Assembly (NCBI GenBank): GCA_900543345.1 | Contig: UQRJ01000203.1 | Span: 1 to 5,753 of the forward strand | DNA length: 5,753 nt | Direction: 5' to 3' | Origin: an uncultured Sporolactobacillus sp. | GTDB lineage: Bacteria; Bacillota; Bacilli; Bacillales; Sporolactobacillaceae | Part shown: piece after piece, positions 1 to 5,706 of the stretch | Layout: every line of letters begins with the position of its first letter | Numbering within the stretch: the stretch's first letter is position 1 | Notes under the pieces: model-generated | The model's database searches: none | The model's input: only the letters and a program-made list of their open reading frames with translations | Told to the model about the DNA's origin: nothing | Program-made: the position numbers and the translations under genes

Positions 1-24
1 GCGTCAGATGTGTATAAGAGACAG
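1..24 (+). other. Nextera read-1 adapter remnant (non-genomic)
   Basis: Bases 6-24 read AGATGTGTATAAGAGACAG, the 19-base Tn5 mosaic end used in Illumina Nextera kits. The preceding GCGTC is the tail of the read-1 adapter. This is library sequence left untrimmed, not a natural transposon. Genomic sequence begins at 25. It should be removed before any submission or homology search. Confidence 0.98.
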
Positions 25-93
25 ATATAATCCATAACTTGACTCCTAATCTATTTTATCTTTTTTCATATCGTGGCTTGGAAAGGATAAAAT

Positions 94-589
94 ATTTATT
101 TTGAAGAAAGAAGAAATAAAGATGGAAAAGCATTTTATGTTGCAACTGAACGCTCGTTGATCCGCTGACCAATAAGAAAAAACGTGCCTCTGTTGTTTAT
201 CATACCAATACAGCACGGGCAAAAAGACAAGCTGTATTGATTTCAAAGTAGCAAGGTTTATTTCAGAGTCAATCAATGAAAACGTTCTTTGACTTGAAAG
301 AATCTTGGTTTAATGTTGGGCGAACGACTGTAAAGCCTCAAACTGTGAAACGTGAGGAACTTGTAATTAATGGACGAAAAATGCTGTTCCACATAGTTTC
401 CGCCATATTCACATTTCTGTTCTGCGCAATGACCCAACTGTGCCACTTAAAGAAGTTCAATCTCGTGTCGGTCATGTTCTGGAAGAAACGACAAATGGTT
501 ACACTCATTTAATGAGTGCTTCACAAGAAAAATCAGTTGAAGCAATAAGTCGCTTCATCGAGCACATGGGTATAAGCGGGTGGGTATAA
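94..589 (+). pseudogene. Degraded tyrosine recombinase (phage/ICE integrase) remnant
   Basis: Three reading frames together spell a decayed integrase. Frame A (94-153) reads IYFEERRNKDGKAFYVATER. Frame B, from 156, continues VDPLTNKKKRASVVY and TARAKRQA, the typical N-terminal arm-binding domain. After an amber codon at 249-251 it goes on with FFDLKESWF and TVKPQTVKREE, the start of the core-binding (SAM-like) domain. Frame C, from about 380, gives PHSFRHIH, then VPLKEVQSRVGH and TTNGYTHL, ending at TAA 587-589. This keeps the HxxR pair (H at 392-394, R at 401-403), the third-box His (473-475) and the Tyr nucleophile (500-502). The rest of the core-binding domain and the first catalytic Arg are gone. 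I estimate about 160 codons remain of the usual 370-400. A Shine-Dalgarno-like GAAAGGA (81-87) sits 6 bases before ATT at 94, so the original ATG has probably decayed. The motif style resembles integrases of Lactobacillales and Bacillales prophages. It cannot be active. Family assignment is from remembered motifs, not a search. Confidence 0.85.
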
Positions 590-592
590 GCG
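567..592 (+). repeat. 12-base tandem direct repeat, period 14
   Basis: TGGGTATAAGCG occurs at 567-578 and again at 581-592, separated by GG. It lies over the last codons of the integrase remnant, and the second copy supplies the stop used there. If one 14-base unit is removed, the frame instead reads on through EN-LASLA to a TAA at 612-614. This suggests a recent slippage duplication, though a scar of the element's end is also possible. Each copy contains TATAAG, a -10-like hexamer, but no matching -35 is evident. Confidence 0.85.
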
Positions 593-691
593 AAAATTTG
601 GCTAGTTTGGCTTAAAAATGACTTTTGCCCCAAAACAGAAGAAATAAAAATGATAGGCTCGTGAAGCCTTGTTATTAAAGGAGTTATAAGA

Positions 692-1576
692 ATGGCTAAT
701 ATTCAATGGTATCCGGGCCATATGGCCAAAGCCAAGCGGCAGATGATTGAAAAACTGAAACTGGTCGATGTCGTCATCGAATTGGCCGATTGCCGCATTC
801 CGCTGTCCTCTCGCAATCCGCTGGCCGATGAGATAGCCGCGGGTAAACCGAGATTGCTGGTCCTCAATAAAATGGATATGGCGGATCCGGCGTCGACCGT
901 TATGTGGAAACAGTACTATGAGGCGCAGGGGGTGCCGGTGCACTTGGTAAACAGCCGAACCGGTGCGGGAACCGGTTCGATTGCCGCGAGTGTTCACCGG
1001 TTGACGATGCCGCGGCGGGAAAAGATGACGGCGAAAGGCTTCCGCCCGCATGCCGACCGAGCACTGATCATGGGAATTCCCAATGTCGGTAAATCGACGC
1101 TGATCAATCGGCTGGCGGGAAAGAAAATCGCGAAGATCGGCGACCGTCCCGGCGTGACGACCGCTCAGCAATGGATCAAGGTCGGTAAAACGATGGAATT
1201 GCTCGATACACCCGGCATCCTGTGGCCGAAATTTGATAACCGTGACGTTGGTTTAAAATTGGCGGCAACGGGGGCGATTAAAGAGGTGCTTGTCGATTTT
1301 CAGGATATCGCCTTTTTCCTTCTGGGTATTATGATGAAACGTTACCCGGAATCGCTATCTGAAAGGTATGGACTGACTGATCTGGCGGAAGTGCGGGCCG
1401 GTAAATCGGAGCGAGATGCGATTACTCAGTTGTTGATTGCGATCGGGAAAAGACGCGGTTGCCTGGTCGCCGGCGGGCAAGTCGACTGCGATCGTACGGC
1501 GGAGCTTATCGTTCGTGATTATCGCACCCGGAAACTCGGCGACCTGACACTCGAACTTCCGCCGAACTATAAATGA
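692..1576 (+). CDS. rbgA: Ribosome biogenesis GTPase RbgA (YlqF), 50S assembly
   Basis: This 294-residue protein is a circularly permuted GTPase that acts late in large-subunit maturation in the cytoplasm. In Bacillus subtilis it is needed to turn the 45S precursor into a 50S particle, with GTP hydrolysis triggered by the subunit. The permuted motif order is plain: G4 NKMD at 59-62, G5-like NSRTG at 87-91, G1 GIPNVGKST at 128-136, G2 GVTT at 154-157 and G3 DTPG at 172-175. The N-terminal WYPGHMAKA carries His10, equivalent to the catalytic His9 of the B. subtilis enzyme. Residues from about 190 on form the helical C-terminal domain that contacts rRNA in the family. Length is close to the B. 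subtilis protein (282). The start is supported by AAAGGAG at 677-683, eight bases upstream. It is the first intact gene of the run; rplS, its usual upstream neighbour, is not in the window and an integrase remnant lies there instead. Confidence 0.97.
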   Translation: MANIQWYPGHMAKAKRQMIEKLKLVDVVIELADCRIPLSSRNPLADEIAAGKPRLLVLNKMDMADPASTVMWKQYYEAQGVPVHLVNSRTGAGTGSIAASVHRLTMPRREKMTAKGFRPHADRALIMGIPNVGKSTLINRLAGKKIAKIGDRPGVTTAQQWIKVGKTMELLDTPGILWPKFDNRDVGLKLAATGAIKEVLVDFQDIAFFLLGIMMKRYPESLSERYGLTDLAEVRAGKSERDAITQLLIAIGKRRGCLVAGGQVDCDRTAELIVRDYRTRKLGDLTLELPPNYK

Positions 1577-1618
1577 AGACGGGCAAGCGGCCGATATAGT
1601 GGATGAGGAGAGAAGACG

Positions 1619-2380
1619 ATGCGTCGTCGTTCGATTACGGAAATAAAAGAACAATTATCTACGGCGGAGACACTGCCGGATGATGTACGGGAACTTTTGC
1701 AGAAAGATACGCGTGTCGGCGTCAGGCGGTTATTGGAAGTCTGGCAAAGGCGGCGGAAAAGGCAACAAAGAGCGATTGAACAATTTCGCCGGCTAAATGT
1801 TTTTGAAGAAAAGCTGCGGGCCGAGGGTTACACTGCCGTTGCCGGCATTGACGAAGCGGGCCGCGGCCCGCTTGCCGGGCCGGTGATCGCGGCTGCCGTC
1901 ATGCTTGATCCACAGGTCATGATTCCCGGGTTAAACGATTCCAAACAGCTGACGGCGGCCAGAAGGCGATTGCTGTTCGGCCGGATCAAGACATATGCCG
2001 AAGCGTTCGGCGTCGGTATTGTCCAAGCGCAAGAGATAGATCGAATGAATATTTATCAGGCGGCGAGAAAAGCGATGACACTTGCGGTTAGGCGGATGGA
2101 CCGGTTACCTGATTATCTGCTTATCGATGCGATGAGGCTGGACGTCCCGATGCCGCAACAATCGTTGATCAAGGGAGATGCCCGCAGTAATTCCGTTGCG
2201 GCGGCCTCCATTGTGGCCAAAGTAACACGCGATCACATCATGGAAGAGCTGGATCGGCGCTATCCGGGTTACGGATTTGCCGCAAATAAAGGCTATGGCA
2301 CCAGGCAGCACCTGGAAGCCCTGCGCCGCCTCGGGCCCTGTCCGGAACATCGGATGACCTTTGCCCCTCTGAAATCCTGA
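1619..2380 (+). CDS. rnhB: Ribonuclease HII
   Basis: This 253-residue enzyme cuts the RNA strand of RNA-DNA hybrids and nicks DNA 5' of single misincorporated ribonucleotides, starting ribonucleotide excision repair. Residues 1-60 are a basic helical N-terminal extension of the kind seen in Bacillus RNase HII/HIII. The catalytic core begins with GIDEAGRGPLAGPV (76-89), giving Asp78 and Glu79 and the GRG loop (81-83) that senses the RNA-DNA junction. The other two acidic ligands are Asp170 in LLIDA and Asp187 in IKGDARS, followed by the signature AAASIVAKVTRD (194-205). All four DEDD residues are present, so it should be active. Length matches the B. subtilis protein (about 255). AGGAG at 1606-1610, eight bases before ATG, fixes the start. 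It lies 42 bases after rbgA and 24 before ylqG, so it is probably co-transcribed with both. Confidence 0.97.
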   Translation: MRRRSITEIKEQLSTAETLPDDVRELLQKDTRVGVRRLLEVWQRRRKRQQRAIEQFRRLNVFEEKLRAEGYTAVAGIDEAGRGPLAGPVIAAAVMLDPQVMIPGLNDSKQLTAARRRLLFGRIKTYAEAFGVGIVQAQEIDRMNIYQAARKAMTLAVRRMDRLPDYLLIDAMRLDVPMPQQSLIKGDARSNSVAAASIVAKVTRDHIMEELDRRYPGYGFAANKGYGTRQHLEALRRLGPCPEHRMTFAPLKS

Positions 2381-2391
2381 ATATCGATAGC

Positions 2392-2397
2392 GGAAGG
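2392..2397 (+). promoter_or_regulatory. Ribosome binding site selecting a GTG start for ylqG
   Basis: GGAAGG lies seven bases before GTG at 2405. It decides the start of ylqG: the following residues MNFQSY open the frame, and no in-frame ATG with comparable spacing exists nearby. Confidence 0.75.
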
Positions 2398-2404
2398 CGA
2401 TTCT

Positions 2405-3925
2405 GTGAACTTTCAATCCTATGCAATCAGTCAGAGCCAGATGATCGGCACATATGCACCGGAACAAATTCTTAAGGGGAAAGTTCTTGATATTCTTCCC
2501 GATCGCACGGCACTGGTCCGCCTCGGCAGGCGGAACGTGATTGCTCAAGTTACCGCTTTGCAACCACCGCTTAAAGTCGGCCGCGATTATTTTTTTCAAA
2601 TTGAAGGCCGTTTGTCGTCCGGCCCGCTGCTGGCGAGACCGATCGGCAGGCGGGTCGGCGACCGGCAAACCGTTACGTCCGGCACGACAGGCGACATTCT
2701 TACTGCGCTGAAATTAAGCGACGATCCGATCAACGAACGGCTTGTCCGCACGTTTCTCGATCACGGCGAGCCATTGTCGGAACAGGCCGTTCGTTCCGCA
2801 CGACAGTTGGTTGCGGGGCGCAGCGATACCGACACGGCATTCCGAGCGGTCGGCTGGATGATCAATCGCCATCTTCCGCTCACTCCCGCGATTTTTCGAA
2901 TCGTTGCCGATCATTTGCAGGCCGCTCCGCTTGCCGATCAGCTGAACCGCCTCGGCCAATTACTGAAACAATTTTCTCAATCGGATTCTCCGTCTTCGGA
3001 AAAAAGTTTGAATCAGCTTTTGACACAAATGAAACAAATTTCTGGACGCCCCGGACTTACGATGATCGCCGGACTGCTCGGTCCGGCCAAGACGGCGGAT
3101 GTCCTTAACCGGCTGATTAAACAGTACGCGCCGCAGGTCTCGGCTCCGCGCGAAGCGTTATTGAAGTACGCGGCCGGGCCAATGTCGCCGGCGGATACGG
3201 CCGGGCTGCTCGAACATCTGGATGTCCGGATGGATGCCGCTGCGTTCACTGAAACACTTCAAAGTGCCCTTGCCGCCGCCCTGCCGGCCGAACTGGCAAA
3301 AGGGCAGACGATCGGATTGCTGCCGAATCTGCTCATGGCTTTGGGAATAGAAAATGAAGCCATGCTGAAAAACGGACTGGGGCGTCCGGACGGCCCAGCC
3401 GCGACCAATACGTTGAAAGAGGAGCTGCTTGGCGTTGCCGGTGATCCCCAGGCTTCTGAGGCGATCCGGCAGGCGGCCCGGCAGGCTGTGCAGAGCATTA
3501 CCGCGCAGCAACTGCAGATGCTTTCCGTCGATCCGGCGGTTGCGCAGTTTTCTATGCAGATCCCCCTGCCTTTTAACAAGCAAACCACGCCGCTGTCACT
3601 GTACTGGGAAGGGAAGCGTAACCGGCAGGGAATGATCGATCCCGGGTCGTGTACCATTCTTTTTTACCTTGACCTGCCTCACCTGCATCGGACATTAATC
3701 GGTGCCCGGATTGAAAATCACCGCATTTCACTCACGATTCAGAACGACAGCCCGATACTGCCGGATCTGATTGAACACTTCCGCGGTGATTTGAGCGAGC
3801 GCCTTGAGGCGTTAGATTATCGTTTGCTTTCGATTACCCGTTCCGAAAAAATCGATAAACGGCTGCTAAAAAAAGTGGAACAGCCACTGCCGGAAACGAA
3901 TTATCGTATGGATGTGAGAATATGA
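2405..3925 (+). CDS. ylqG: YlqG family protein with FliK-like N- and C-terminal regions
   Basis: The protein has 506 residues, no signal peptide and no membrane segment, so it is probably cytoplasmic. Residues 20-70 form a short beta-rich module (GKVLDILPDRTALVRLGRRN, then VGRDYFFQIEG) like the N-terminal fold of FliK-type proteins. Residues 95-375 are helical, rich in Ala and Leu, and poorly conserved in appearance. Residues 385-480 resemble the FliK hook-length-control C-terminal domain: PLPF, then LSLYWEG, ILFYLDLPHLHRTLIGARIE, ISLTIQNDSP and LPDLIEHFRGDLSERLEAL. In flagella this domain touches FlhB and flips export specificity. Here the next gene encodes an FlhB C-domain-like protein and overlaps by four bases, which supports a functional pair. 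The name rests on synteny (rnhB-ylqG-ylqH-sucC) and on the C-terminal pattern. The true function is unknown. A flagellar role is inference, since no flagellar gene is in the window. Confidence 0.8.
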   Translation: MNFQSYAISQSQMIGTYAPEQILKGKVLDILPDRTALVRLGRRNVIAQVTALQPPLKVGRDYFFQIEGRLSSGPLLARPIGRRVGDRQTVTSGTTGDILTALKLSDDPINERLVRTFLDHGEPLSEQAVRSARQLVAGRSDTDTAFRAVGWMINRHLPLTPAIFRIVADHLQAAPLADQLNRLGQLLKQFSQSDSPSSEKSLNQLLTQMKQISGRPGLTMIAGLLGPAKTADVLNRLIKQYAPQVSAPREALLKYAAGPMSPADTAGLLEHLDVRMDAAAFTETLQSALAAALPAELAKGQTIGLLPNLLMALGIENEAMLKNGLGRPDGPAATNTLKEELLGVAGDPQASEAIRQAARQAVQSITAQQLQMLSVDPAVAQFSMQIPLPFNKQTTPLSLYWEGKRNRQGMIDPGSCTILFYLDLPHLHRTLIGARIENHRISLTIQNDSPILPDLIEHFRGDLSERLEALDYRLLSITRSEKIDKRLLKKVEQPLPETNYRMDVRI

Positions 3926-4191
3926 GCCAACGAAAAAAAGCCGTCGCTCTGAATTACCGAAAAGGTCAGGATCAGGCACCGCGGGTCGTGGCTAAAGGAG
4001 AAGGATTGATTGCCAAGCGGATTATCGAAACGGCGAAAGCACATCACATTCCTGTTCAGGAAGATGCCGATCTTGTTTCGATGCTGTCGAAACTTGACTT
4101 GAATCAACTGATTCCCCCGGAGTTATTCGGAGCGGTTGCCGAAATTCTTGCGTTTATTTATCGAATGGATCGACAATCGCAGCAGCATTGA
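3922..4191 (+). CDS. ylqH: YlqH, stand-alone FlhB C-terminal domain-like protein
   Basis: This 89-residue protein matches the cytoplasmic C-terminal domain of FlhB/YscU, the export-gate switch of flagellar and type III secretion systems, without its membrane part. The segments AVALNYRKG (7-15), APRVVAKGEGLIAKRI (19-34), a helix leading to HIPVQEDADL, and IPPELFGAVAEILAFIYRMD follow the FlhB order. In FlhB, self-cleavage occurs in an NPTH motif just before the equivalent of AVALNY. Here the protein starts at MSQRKK, so it corresponds to the post-cleavage fragment and cannot self-cleave. It overlaps the ylqG stop through ATGA (3922-3925). Only a weak purine stretch precedes its start, so translation is probably coupled to ylqG. 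This small FlhB-like family is recognised in many Bacillales, but I know of no settled function. No obvious terminator follows. Confidence 0.9.
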   Translation: MSQRKKAVALNYRKGQDQAPRVVAKGEGLIAKRIIETAKAHHIPVQEDADLVSMLSKLDLNQLIPPELFGAVAEILAFIYRMDRQSQQH

Positions 4192-4302
4192 CCGCTTATC
4201 GCTTTGCCCCACTTTACGATTATTTTTCCCCTGATGGAATGTCGAGAATGATTCATTTCTGTTCCCTATTATTCATACAGTGAAGTAGATCTGTTAATTT
4301 GA

Positions 4303-4344
4303 ACAAAATGTGATTTTCCTGTGACAAATCAGTGGACATTTTGT
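4303..4344 (+). promoter_or_regulatory. Inverted repeat, possible operator at the sucC promoter
   Basis: ACAAAATGT (4303-4311) and its exact complement ACATTTTGT (4336-4344) form 9-base perfect arms 24 bases apart. Each arm is itself a small dyad (ACA-N3-TGT). Their centres, about 4307 and 4340, are 33 bases or roughly three helical turns apart, so two regulator dimers could bind one face. The right arm covers the end of the -35 box and part of the spacer, which would suit repression. The low GC and lack of a T-run argue against a terminator. The regulator is not identifiable from sequence. Confidence 0.45.
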
Positions 4345-4362
4345 AAGAGGGTCCGCTATACT
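4333..4362 (+). promoter_or_regulatory. Sigma-A-type promoter for sucCD
   Basis: TGGACA (4333-4338, five of six to TTGACA) and TATACT (4357-4362, five of six to TATAAT) are 18 bases apart. Transcription would begin near 4369 and leave a leader of about 50 bases before the sucC ATG. It is the best promoter match in the 228-base gap after ylqH, implying that sucCD can be transcribed separately from the rbgA-ylqH run. Confidence 0.7.
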
Positions 4363-4380
4363 GAAAAAGTAAAGGCTTTC

Positions 4381-4395
4381 AATTTTTTAATAATT
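4381..4395 (+). promoter_or_regulatory. CodY-box-like sequence in the sucC leader (weak)
   Basis: AATTTTTTAATAATT matches the CodY consensus AATTTTCWGAAAATT at 12 of 15 positions and lies just downstream of the predicted transcription start. The region is AT-rich, so a chance match is quite possible. A short dyad TGAAA (4362-4366)/TTTCA (4377-4381) directly precedes it. Confidence 0.2.
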
Positions 4396-4405
4396 CAATG
4401 ATTGG

Positions 4406-4414
4406 AAGAAGGGA
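4406..4414 (+). promoter_or_regulatory. Ribosome binding site selecting the sucC start
   Basis: The purine run AAGAAGGGA ends five bases before ATG 4420. An in-frame TTG at 4402 would add six residues, but it would place this site inside the coding region and has only AT-rich sequence upstream. ATG 4420, giving MNIHEYQAKQ, is the family's usual N-terminus. Confidence 0.8.
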
Positions 4415-4419
4415 ACAGA

Positions 4420-5604
4420 ATGAATATTCACGAATACCAGGCGAAACAGCTGCTGAAGCAATACGGCGTCTCCGTACCTCGCGGCTTTGTTGCCTTTACG
4501 CCGGGGGAAGCGTTTGAGGCAGCAAAAAAACTGGATTCGGACGTATTTGTTGTGAAGGCACAAATTCACGCCGGCGGGCGTGGAAAAGCCGGCGGGGTCA
4601 AACTGGCTAAGTCTCCCGATGAAGTGAAGAAGATTGCGAGCGAACTACTGGGAAAAGTATTGGTAACGCGTCAGACCGGTCCCGAAGGCAAAGAAGTTAA
4701 ACGGTTATGGATTGAGGAAGGCAGCCGGATTGCCAAAGAGTATTATCTTGGCATGGTACTGGATCGGAAGTTGTCCAAAGTAACCGTTATCGCTTCTTCG
4801 GAGGGCGGCATGGAAATTGAGGAAGTGGCGGCCACATCTCCGGAAAAAATTGTCAGAGAATCGGTTGATCCGCTGATCGGCCTGGCTCCGTTTCAGGCCA
4901 GACGCATCGCCTTCGCTATCGGCATTCCCGGCCAATTCGTCAATAAGGCGGTCAAATTGATGCTCGGTCTGTATCGGGCGTTTATTGAAAAAGACTGCTC
5001 AATCGCCGAAATCAATCCGCTTGTTGTGACCGAAGCCGGCGGCGTGGCGGCTCTTGACGCCAAATTAAACTTTGACGATAACGGCTTGTACCGTCATCAG
5101 GATGTCCGTGACTTGCGCGATCTCGACGAGGAAGATGAAAAAGAGATTGAGGCGTCGAAATACGGATTGAATTATATTGCCCTTGAAGGCAACATCGGCT
5201 GTATGGTCAATGGTGCCGGTTTGGCGATGGCGACGATGGATATTATTAAGTCGTTTCACGGTGCGCCGGCCAACTTCCTCGATGTCGGCGGCGGTGCCAG
5301 CAAGGAGAAAGTCGAAGCGGCATTCAGATTGATTCTTTCCGATCCGCACGTGCGCGGCATTCTCGTCAATATCTTCGGCGGTATCCAGAAATGCGACGTC
5401 ATTGCCGAAGGGATCGTGGCGGCAACGAAGAATCTCGGTTTATCGGTACCGCTGGTCGTCCGATTGGAAGGGACCAATGTTGAGCGCGGCAAAGCCATCC
5501 TGCGTCGCTCGGGATTGGCTATCACATCGGCGCAGTCGCTGGCCGAAGCCGCACAGAAAATTGTCATGCTGGTTGATCAAGCGGCGGGAGGTGTCGCAAA
5601 GTGA
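4420..5604 (+). CDS. sucC: Succinyl-CoA ligase (ADP-forming) beta subunit
   Basis: The 394-residue beta subunit works with SucD to interconvert succinyl-CoA with succinate plus CoA, making ATP or GTP in the TCA cycle. Residues 1-240 are the ATP-grasp half: MNIHEYQAKQLL opens it, VVKAQIHAGGRGKAGGVK (44-61) holds the nucleotide-binding lysine and glycine loop, and EINPL with LDAK gives the metal ligands Asn199 and Asp213, at the same numbers as in E. coli SucC. Residues about 245-394 are the CoA-ligase domain, with GNIGCMVNGAGLAMATMD (257-274), FLDVGGGA (286-293) and VNIFGGI (316-322). No expected motif is missing and length is near the family norm (385-388), with a slightly longer tail that carries the sucD ribosome binding site. 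It has its own promoter after a 228-base gap and overlaps sucD by four bases, consistent with equal subunit production. Confidence 0.98.
   Translation: MNIHEYQAKQLLKQYGVSVPRGFVAFTPGEAFEAAKKLDSDVFVVKAQIHAGGRGKAGGVKLAKSPDEVKKIASELLGKVLVTRQTGPEGKEVKRLWIEEGSRIAKEYYLGMVLDRKLSKVTVIASSEGGMEIEEVAATSPEKIVRESVDPLIGLAPFQARRIAFAIGIPGQFVNKAVKLMLGLYRAFIEKDCSIAEINPLVVTEAGGVAALDAKLNFDDNGLYRHQDVRDLRDLDEEDEKEIEASKYGLNYIALEGNIGCMVNGAGLAMATMDIIKSFHGAPANFLDVGGGASKEKVEAAFRLILSDPHVRGILVNIFGGIQKCDVIAEGIVAATKNLGLSVPLVVRLEGTNVERGKAILRRSGLAITSAQSLAEAAQKIVMLVDQAAGGVAK
5586..5593 (+). promoter_or_regulatory. Ribosome binding site for sucD inside the end of sucC
   Basis: GGGAGGTG lies seven bases before the GTG start at 5601. 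It is the strongest Shine-Dalgarno match in the window, fixes the non-ATG start, and would compensate for the weaker start codon. Confidence 0.85.
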
Positions 5605-5706
5605 GCATCCTGATTCATAAGGATACGAAGGTGATTGTCCAAGGCATCACGGGCTCTCAGGGGCTATTTCATACCCGGCTGATGCAAGAATACGGAACAA
5701 AAATTG
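5601..5706 (+). CDS. sucD: Succinyl-CoA ligase alpha subunit, N-terminal fragment (partial)
   Basis: Only the first 35 codons plus one base are present. They read MSILIHKDTKVIVQGITGSQ and continue GLFHTRLMQEYGTKI, the start of the CoA-binding Rossmann domain of SucD, with the glycine-rich GITGSQG turn at 15-21. SucD binds CoA and carries the histidine phosphorylated during the SucC-SucD reaction; that histidine lies far downstream and is not in this fragment. The GTG start overlaps the sucC stop (GTGA, 5601-5604). The gene ends at 5706 because Nextera adapter follows, so this is a library end, not a biological truncation. Confidence 0.95.

Noticed and set aside
46..276. Minus-strand 76-residue open frame at the left end
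   Set aside because: It is opposite the integrase remnant, in AT-rich sequence, with no recognisable motif. The plus-strand integrase motifs explain this stretch better.
276..512. A 78-residue plus-strand gene
   Set aside because: Its first 30 or so residues are the integrase core-binding domain, and after about 380 it is the wrong frame of the catalytic region. It is part of the pseudogene, and no good ribosome binding site precedes it.
655..670. Hairpin AGGCT-CGTGA-AGCCT as a terminator before rbgA
   Set aside because: The stem is only five base pairs and is followed by TTGTTATT rather than a T-run. It sits eight bases before the rbgA ribosome binding site. It may be a chance structure or a decayed terminator.
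602..1171. Long minus-strand open frame opposite the start of rbgA
   Set aside because: It lies antisense to a clear RbgA coding region with all G motifs, shows no recognisable motif, and is rich in Arg and His as expected of a shadow frame. Other minus-strand frames opposite rnhB, ylqG and sucC were dismissed for the same reason.
4198..4227. Rho-independent terminator after ylqH
   Set aside because: ATCG and CGAT can pair before a TTTTT run, but the stem is four base pairs with a 15-base loop, too weak to call. No better hairpin was seen in the gap.
4247..4257. Palindrome AATGATTCATT as a regulator site
   Set aside because: It is short, AT-rich, does not match the Fur box or other patterns I know, and lies about 75 bases upstream of the -35 box.
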